A DNA stretch of 11,967 nt from Allobrachymonas sp. (GTDB lineage: Bacteria; Pseudomonadota; Gammaproteobacteria; Burkholderiales; Burkholderiaceae): the NCBI GenBank assembly GCA_030529305.1, contig JAUMXD010000045.1:1-11967 (forward strand), given 5' to 3'. Numbering within the stretch: position 1 is the first letter of the stretch; the number at the start of each line of letters is the position of its first letter. Made by a program: the position numbers and the translations under genes. The notes under the pieces were generated by a model. That model did no database searches. It saw only the letters and a program-made list of their open reading frames with translations, and was not told where the DNA came from. Positions 6,999 to 11,967 of the stretch are shown one piece after another.

Positions 6999-8894
6999 AT
7001 GAAAACACCATTCCCTTATCTGGCCTTGGCAGCAGCCGTGGCCAGCGCCTTGCCTGCAGTTGCCTTGGGGCAAACAGCAGCCCAACAAAAAACAGCCATG
7101 ACCAGCCCTGCGGCCCCGCAGGCTGACGCGGCCACTTTGCCTGTGGTGGTTACGGCCAACCGCGTGGAGCAGCCGCTGACCGATGTGCTGGCCGATTTCA
7201 CCTTGATCGACCGCGAGCAGATCGCGCAAAGCGGCGCAGTGAACGTGGTGGATTTGCTGGCGCGCCAGCCCGGCATGGAGCTGGTGCGCAACGGCGGGCC
7301 GGGCACCAGCAGCAGCATCTACATCCGCGGGGCGGATACGCGCTTTACCGCCGTGTATGTGGATGGCGTGCGCGTCGATTCGCAATCCACCGGCGGCGCG
7401 CCGTGGGAGGCGATTGCGCTGGGTCAGGTAGATCGCATCGAAATCGTGCGCGGCCCGGCAGCGGCTGTGTACGGGTCAGACGCTGTGGCCGGTGTGGTGC
7501 AAATCTTCACCAAAAAGGGCGAAGGCGCTTTTTCGCCCTATGTGGCCGTTGGGGCAGGCAACCGCCGCACGGGCAAGGTGGAGGCGGGCTTTTCAGGCAA
7601 AAGCGGCGCGGTGGATTATTCGCTGGGGGTGGAACGCGCCACCAGCCGCGGGTTCAATGCCCGTGAAGATGGCAACCCCGACCGCGACGGCTACCGTCAA
7701 AACGCTGCCCACGCCCGCCTGGGCTGGCAGATCAACCCGGCGCACCGCCTGGATGTGACCGGCAGCCACAGCAAGATGGACGCGCAGTACGACGCAGGCC
7801 GCCATACGCGCCGCCGCCCGGCCACCACGGATGACCATGCCATCAACCGCTTGACGACCTGGGGCGCGACCTGGTCGGCCCAGTGGCTGCCGGCGTTCAG
7901 CACGCGCCTGTCGGTGAACGAATCGCGCCAGCGTTACGAAACCACGCCCTCGCCTTATTTGACCAACACCAAGCTGCGCAACTACCTGCTGCAAAACGCA
8001 TGGAAGCAGGGTGGTCACACCTTCACCGCCGCGCTGGAGCGGCGCGAGGACGAACTCATCAACACTTCTGTGCCCCAAGGCCGCAAAGACCGTTATCAAA
8101 ACGCCGTGGCGCTGGGCTACGGCTACAGCGGCGGCCCGCACACCCTGCAAGTGAATCTGCGCGCCGATCGCGACAGCGAATTCGGCAAGCAAACCACGGG
8201 CGGCGCGGCCTACGGCTTTGCCTTTGCGCCGGGCTGGCGTGTCACGGCTGCGGCGGGCACGGCCTTTCGCGTGCCCACGCTGTACCAGCGTTTCTCCGAG
8301 TACGGCCAGGCCAGCCTGCAACCCGAAAAAAGCCGCAATGCCGAGCTGGGCCTGCACTGGCAAAACCAGGGCAATCGCTTCGGCATCACGGCCTACCACA
8401 ATCGCATCAGCAACCTCATCAGCTTTGGCGCGGCTGGCCCCTGCGCATCGCCTTGGGGCTGCTACAACAACACGGGCCGCGCCGTGCTGCGTGGCGTCAC
8501 AGTCTCGGGCGCTTACCAAGTGGGCCGCGTGAATCTGCACGGCTCGGTGGATTGGCAAAAGCCGTGCAATGCCGATACCGACAAGCTGCTGGCCCGCCGG
8601 GCCGAGCGCCTGCTCAAACTCGGGGCAGATACGCGCCTGAGCACCGGCGCGGTGGACTGGACGCTGGGCGCTGAGCTGCAAGCCTCTGGCCGCCGCTACA
8701 ACGATGCGGCCAACACCCAGGTGCTGGGCGGCTACGGCTTGGTGAATCTGTATGCCAACGCTGTGATTGCGCGCGATTGGCAGCTGCTGGCGCGGGTGGA
8801 CAACGTGGGCGACAAGAAATACCAGCTCGCCAAAGGCTACGGCACACCCGGGCGCACCTTCTACGTGAATCTGCGCTGGGCGCCGCGCCGTTGA
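6999..8894 (+). CDS. btuB: TonB-dependent outer-membrane corrinoid receptor BtuB
   Basis: Encodes 631 residues, near E. coli BtuB in size. It binds cobalamin or related corrinoids at the cell surface and imports them into the periplasm using TonB energy. Residues 1 to about 24 are a Sec signal peptide (MKTPFPYLALAAAVASALPA). A TonB box/plug start L-P-V-V-V-T-A-N-R-V-E-Q-P at 47-59 closely resembles the BtuB V-V-T-A-N-R-F-E-Q-P. The plug continues with I-Y-I-R-G at 107-111, D-G-V-R-V at 122-126 and R-G-P-A-A-A-V-Y-G-S-D-A-V-A-G-V-V at 151-167. The rest is the beta-barrel, ending G-Y-G-T-P-G-R-T-F-Y-V-N-L-R-W. A Cys pair (482, 488) lies in what is probably an extracellular loop. The ATG at 6999 directly precedes the signal peptide; upstream in-frame sequence is riboswitch leader. 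Only a weak GAG serves as ribosome site. First gene of the riboswitch-controlled operon. Confidence 0.92.
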   Translation: MKTPFPYLALAAAVASALPAVALGQTAAQQKTAMTSPAAPQADAATLPVVVTANRVEQPLTDVLADFTLIDREQIAQSGAVNVVDLLARQPGMELVRNGGPGTSSSIYIRGADTRFTAVYVDGVRVDSQSTGGAPWEAIALGQVDRIEIVRGPAAAVYGSDAVAGVVQIFTKKGEGAFSPYVAVGAGNRRTGKVEAGFSGKSGAVDYSLGVERATSRGFNAREDGNPDRDGYRQNAAHARLGWQINPAHRLDVTGSHSKMDAQYDAGRHTRRRPATTDDHAINRLTTWGATWSAQWLPAFSTRLSVNESRQRYETTPSPYLTNTKLRNYLLQNAWKQGGHTFTAALERREDELINTSVPQGRKDRYQNAVALGYGYSGGPHTLQVNLRADRDSEFGKQTTGGAAYGFAFAPGWRVTAAAGTAFRVPTLYQRFSEYGQASLQPEKSRNAELGLHWQNQGNRFGITAYHNRISNLISFGAAGPCASPWGCYNNTGRAVLRGVTVSGAYQVGRVNLHGSVDWQKPCNADTDKLLARRAERLLKLGADTRLSTGAVDWTLGAELQASGRRYNDAANTQVLGGYGLVNLYANAVIARDWQLLARVDNVGDKKYQLAKGYGTPGRTFYVNLRWAPRR

Positions 8895-8924
8895 TGGCCA
8901 ATGCCTGAAAGCTGACCCCGCATC

Positions 8925-10310
8925 ATGAAGCAGCCACAGCCTTCCACCAGCCAGCCCGGCAGCATGGCCTGCCCGGCGCTGCTGGTGGCGGCGCCTGCTT
9001 CGGGCCAGGGCAAAACCACCGTGGTGTCTGCCCTGGCGCGGCTGCACACCCGCCGGGGGCTGCGGGTGCAGGTCTTCAAATGCGGGCCCGATTTTTTGGA
9101 CCCCGGTTGGCATCAGCTTGCCAGCGGCCGCCCCGTGCACAACCTGGATGTGTGGATGTGTGGCGAGCACGACCTGCGCCAGCGACTGCACCAGGCCGCG
9201 CAAACGGCTGATCTGATTTTGATCGAAGGCGTGATGGGCCTGTTTGACGGCCAGCCCAGCAGCGCGGCTGACGCGGCCCGCCTGCTGAATTTGCCCGTGA
9301 TGGTGGTGATTGACGCGGCCAAAATGGCCGAAACCTTTGGCGCTGTGGCCTATGGCTTGCAGCATTGGCAGCCGGGCCTGCGCTGGGCCGGCGTGCTGGC
9401 CAACCGCGTGGGCAGCCAGCGGCACGCGCAAATGCTGGCGCAGGCTGTGCCTGAAAACTTTTTGGGCGCTTTGCCGCGTGGCAGCCACTTCAATCTGCCC
9501 GAGCGCCACTTGGGCCTGACCGCGGCGCAAGAAATGGACGATGCCCTGCAACGGCTGGACGCTGCTGCCGATGCGCTGGAAGCTACGCCGCTGGGGCAAA
9601 TGGATGCAGCTGCTCTGCAGCGCTGGCGCACTGTGTTCCCAGCTGCGCCGGTCGCGCCCGTGCCGCCCCTGCTGGCGGGCCAAACCGTTGCCGTGGCGCG
9701 CGATGCGGCTTTCCAGTTCATCTACGCTGCCAATATCGAGGTGCTGCAGCAACTGGGCGCGCGCATTTGCTACTTTTCGCCCTTGGCCGACGCCGCCCTG
9801 CCTGCGTGCGATGCCGTGTGGTTGCCCGGTGGTTATCCCGAACTGCACGCGGCCACGCTGGCCGCCAACCGGCCGCTGGCGATCAGCCTGCATGCCCACG
9901 TGCAAGCGGGCAAGCCCGTGTGGGCCGAAGGCGGCGGCCTGCTGCCGCTGTTTGAAACTTTCATCGCGCGTGATGGCGCGCAGCACGCCATGTGGGGCTT
10001 GCTGCCGGGCCATGTGCAGATGCAGGCCAAGCTCGCGGGCCTGGGCCTGCGGCAGCTGTCTTTGCCTGGGGCAGAGGCACAGCCCTTGCGGGGGCACACT
10101 TTTCATTTTTCCACTTGCCATACGGCTGCGCCGGTGGTGGGCCATGCCCGCCGGCCTGGGCAAACCGATCTGCCATCTGATGCGGGCGAGGCCCTGTACG
10201 GCCAAGGCAGCGCGCGCGCGAGTTACTTTCACCCCTGGTTTGCTTCCTCGCCCGTGGCGGCTGCTGCTCTGTTTAAGGCATTTGGGGCAGAGCGCAAAAA
10301 GGATGTTTGA
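8925..10310 (+). CDS. cobB: Cobyrinate a,c-diamide synthase (CobB/CbiA) with Gly at the catalytic Cys position
   Basis: Encodes 461 residues, the usual CobB/CbiA length. The family amidates the a and c side chains of (hydrogeno)cobyrinate using ATP and ammonia from glutamine. The N-terminal ATP-binding domain has A-P-A-S-G-Q-G-K-T-T (23-32), K-C-G-P-D-F-L-D-P (52-60), E-G-V-M-G-L-F-D-G (101-109) and N-R-V-G-S-Q-R-H (160-167). The C-terminal amidotransferase domain begins near 250. It has L-P-G-G-Y-P-E-L-H (300-308), G-H-T-F-H-F-S (390-396) and A-S-Y-F-H-P-W-F (432-439), whose His436 fits the catalytic His. The expected E-C-G-G nucleophile motif instead reads E-G-G-G: residue 336 is Gly (codon 9930-9932). 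Glutamine-dependent activity is therefore doubtful. ATG at 8925 is used; ATG at 8964 is an alternative. It follows btuB by 30 bases. Confidence 0.9.
   Translation: MKQPQPSTSQPGSMACPALLVAAPASGQGKTTVVSALARLHTRRGLRVQVFKCGPDFLDPGWHQLASGRPVHNLDVWMCGEHDLRQRLHQAAQTADLILIEGVMGLFDGQPSSAADAARLLNLPVMVVIDAAKMAETFGAVAYGLQHWQPGLRWAGVLANRVGSQRHAQMLAQAVPENFLGALPRGSHFNLPERHLGLTAAQEMDDALQRLDAAADALEATPLGQMDAAALQRWRTVFPAAPVAPVPPLLAGQTVAVARDAAFQFIYAANIEVLQQLGARICYFSPLADAALPACDAVWLPGGYPELHAATLAANRPLAISLHAHVQAGKPVWAEGGGLLPLFETFIARDGAQHAMWGLLPGHVQMQAKLAGLGLRQLSLPGAEAQPLRGHTFHFSTCHTAAPVVGHARRPGQTDLPSDAGEALYGQGSARASYFHPWFASSPVAAAALFKAFGAERKKDV
10299..10303 (+). promoter_or_regulatory. Ribosome binding site of btuF
   Basis: AAGGA, inside the end of cobB, lies 8 bases ahead of the ATG at 10312. 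It supports that start over the in-frame ATG at 10303, which overlaps the motif itself. The ATG follows the cobB stop by one base, suggesting translational coupling. Confidence 0.6.
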
Positions 10311-10311
10311 G

Positions 10312-11385
10312 ATGAAACGCTTTTCTCTTTCACTGGCCCGCGCTTGGGCGGTTTGGGTGTCTTGGCATGCGAGGCGTGCCGAAAGGGCTTGTGGGACTGT
10401 GCAGGTCTCGCGGCTGCGCACATCCTGGCAACAGCGCCAACGTTGGCTGGCTGCTGTGCTGTGCCTGTTGGCAGCATCGGCAACATCAGTGGCATCAGCT
10501 GCGCAGGCTGCTGAAGTCACGGACGACCGTGGCCGCACTTTGCGTTTTGACAAGCCCGCCATGCGCGTGGTGAGCCTGCTGCCTTCGCTCACCGAAAGCG
10601 TTTGCGCACTCGGCGCTTGCCAGCGTCTGGTGGGGGTGGATCGTTATTCCGACTGGCCCGCGCAGGTGCAGCGCCTGCCGCAAGTGGGTGGCGGCCTCAA
10701 TCCCAGTGTCGAGGCCATTGTGGCCCTGCGGCCTGATGTGGTGCTGGCGTCTGAATCGTCGCGCGCGACCGAGCGGCTGGCAGCCTTGGGCGTCAAAGTG
10801 GTGGCGCTGCGCACCCAAACGCATGCCGATGTGCGCAAAGGGTTGACGCGTATCGCCGCCATTCTGGGCCTGCCCGCCCAACAGGCCGATGCCGTGTGGC
10901 AAAGCATTGGGCAGGGCATTGCCCAGGCCGCACAAACCGTACCGCCTGCCGCGCGCGGGCAGCGCGTGTTCATCGAGGTGAGCCGCGGCCCCTATGCTGC
11001 GGGCGAGCAGTCTTTTATTGGCGAAACCTTGCGCATGCTGGGCATGAAAAATGCCGTGCCCGCCACGCAGGGGCCCTTTCCCAAACTCAATCCCGAATTT
11101 GTGGTGCGCGCCGACCCCGACTTGATCATCTTTGCCCACCGCGCCGCGCAAGATCAGGCTCTGTACCCTGGCTGGCAACAGCTGCGTGCCGTGCGGCAGC
11201 AGCGCCTATGCCGCCTGAGCGAGCAGGATGCGAATCTGCTGGTTCGCCCCGGCCCGCGCATGGCCGAAGGGGCTGCCGTGCTGGCGCGTTGCATTCAGCG
11301 AATTGGTGTTGCAAGCGGCGCTGCGCCAGCAGGCAAACCGCAGGCGGCAAAGCCTGCGCAAACCCTTGCGCCAGTTGCGCCTTGA
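10312..11385 (+). CDS. btuF: Periplasmic corrinoid-binding protein (BtuF-like)
   Basis: Encodes 357 residues of the BtuF/FepB-type class III substrate-binding family. It would carry cobalamin or a related corrinoid from BtuB to the inner-membrane permease. The mature domain starts near 68 (A-E-V-T-D-D-R-G) and contains R-V-V-S-L-L-P-S-L-T-E-S-V at 85-97, V-G-V-D-R-Y-S-D-W-P at 107-116, V-E-A-I-V-A-L-R-P-D-V-V-L-A at 133-146 and P-D-L-I-I-F-A at 269-275. The tail is Ala/Pro/Lys-rich. The Sec signal hydrophobic stretch (about 45-60, cleavage near A-Q-A/A-E at 67) is preceded by an unusually long n-region of about 44 residues. A GTG at 10399 would give a more ordinary signal peptide and 328 residues. 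The specific substrate is inferred from the operon; the fold family also serves siderophores and haem. Confidence 0.85.
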   Translation: MKRFSLSLARAWAVWVSWHARRAERACGTVQVSRLRTSWQQRQRWLAAVLCLLAASATSVASAAQAAEVTDDRGRTLRFDKPAMRVVSLLPSLTESVCALGACQRLVGVDRYSDWPAQVQRLPQVGGGLNPSVEAIVALRPDVVLASESSRATERLAALGVKVVALRTQTHADVRKGLTRIAAILGLPAQQADAVWQSIGQGIAQAAQTVPPAARGQRVFIEVSRGPYAAGEQSFIGETLRMLGMKNAVPATQGPFPKLNPEFVVRADPDLIIFAHRAAQDQALYPGWQQLRAVRQQRLCRLSEQDANLLVRPGPRMAEGAAVLARCIQRIGVASGAAPAGKPQAAKPAQTLAPVAP

Positions 11386-11426
11386 TGGTTGATTACCTTG
11401 GCTGATTCATTGGATTAGAAGCTGCC

Positions 11427-11967
11427 ATGCCGGGTGCCACACACCTCTTTTCAATATCCACAAGCACTGGCGCTGCCCAGCGCCGGGCCTTGCTGCTGTT
11501 GGCGGTGTTGCTGGCGCTGGCTGTTGTGGGGCTGCTGGCCGGGCTGGGCATTGGCAGCACGGGGTGGGAATGGCCCTGGGCGGTGATCGGGGCAGGGGAC
11601 TTAGGCGTTGTTGTGCCCGCAGTCGGTGACACGGCTGATGCAAGCACGGCTGATCTGGCTGATGCAGCCGCTGCGGCCGATGCCCTGCGCCTAATCGTGT
11701 GGGACATTCGCCTGCCGCGCACGCTGGGCGCTTGGCTGGCTGGCGCCTTGCTGGGCATGGCCGGGGCCGTGGCGCAAGGCCTCTTTCGCAACCCCTTGGC
11801 TGATCCGTATCTGTTGGGCAGCTCGTCGGGCGCATCGTTGGGCGTGGCTTTGGCGTTGGTGGCGCTGGGCGGCACGCCGTTTGCCATCGCGCTGGTGGTG
11901 CGCGTTGGCCTAACGGGCGCGGCCTTTGCCGGGGCCACGCTGGCCGTGCTGCTCACCTTGCTGCTGG
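11427..11967 (+). CDS. btuC: Corrinoid ABC transporter permease BtuC (FecCD family), N-terminal part
   Basis: Partial: 180 codons from the ATG at 11427 to the right edge, open throughout. TGA at 11403-11405 is the nearest upstream in-frame stop. A first membrane helix (about 20-42) is followed by a periplasmic segment. Then comes the family signature [11 protein letters not shown] at 90-100, continuing [22 protein letters not shown] at 106-127 and [10 protein letters not shown] at 130-139. E. coli BtuC has the same W-Q-I-R-L-P-R-T-L and Q-A-L-F-E-N-P-L-A-E-P blocks. The segment between helix 1 and this signature is about 24 residues longer than in E. coli and is Ala/Asp-rich (about 66-86). 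The gene follows btuF by 41 bases. It is the inner-membrane channel of the importer; its ATPase should follow beyond the window. FecCD siderophore permease is the alternative. Confidence 0.88.
   Translation, partial: MPGATHLFSISTSTGAAQRRALLLLAVLLALAVVGLLAGLGIGSTGWEWPWAVIGAGDLGVVVPAVGDTADASTADLADAAAAADALRLIVWDIRLPRTLGAWLAGALLGMAGAVAQGLFRNPLADPYLLGSSSGASLGVALALVALGGTPFAIALVVRVGLTGAAFAGATLAVLLTLLL

Noticed and set aside
7593..10592. A 999-codon open frame on the minus strand across btuB and cobB
   Set aside because: It is antisense to clearly homologous genes, shows biased Arg/Ala/Gln/His composition and no recognisable domain. Long antisense frames are common in GC-rich DNA.

Overview
The window looks like chromosomal DNA of a GC-rich betaproteobacterium, most likely Burkholderiales and probably Comamonadaceae. 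This rests on codon usage, on the style of the N-acetylglutamate synthase, PPK2 and Tex proteins, and on the cobalamin riboswitch and corrinoid operon. The genus cannot be fixed from the sequence alone.

Left half, all on the minus strand and reading right to left: argA (6093 to 4747, first enzyme of arginine synthesis), ppk2 (4702 to 3431, polyphosphate kinase 2), a rho-independent terminator near 3254-3279, then tex (3023 to 627, RNA-binding transcription/stress protein). Last is the start of a large restriction-type DEAD/DEAH helicase (532 running off the left edge), cut just after its Walker A motif. argA and ppk2 are 44 bases apart and may be cotranscribed. tex and the restriction gene are separated by 94 AT-rich bases with no convincing terminator.

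Right half, plus strand: a sigma70-like promoter (about 6416-6442), a cobalamin (AdoCbl-type) riboswitch (6497-6798), a 200-base expression platform with overlapping hairpins, and then a tightly spaced corrinoid operon. Its genes are btuB (outer-membrane TonB-dependent receptor), cobB (cobyrinate a,c-diamide synthase), btuF (periplasmic corrinoid-binding protein) and btuC (inner-membrane permease, cut by the right edge). An ATPase gene (btuD) would be expected just beyond the window. Together these would bring corrinoid across the outer membrane, hand it to a periplasmic binding protein and import it through the ABC permease. The riboswitch would shut expression off when intracellular cobalamin is sufficient.

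The most unusual observation is in cobB. Both nucleotide-binding and amidotransferase regions look intact, but the expected nucleophilic cysteine of the glutamine amidotransferase motif (E-C-G-G) is glycine (E-G-G-G, residue 336, codon GGC at 9930-9932). The riboswitch also carries a nested hairpin of about 43 bases in its L5 region. The btuC N-terminus carries an Ala/Asp-rich, internally repeated insertion in its first periplasmic loop. No mobile element, CRISPR array, tRNA or rRNA was seen.
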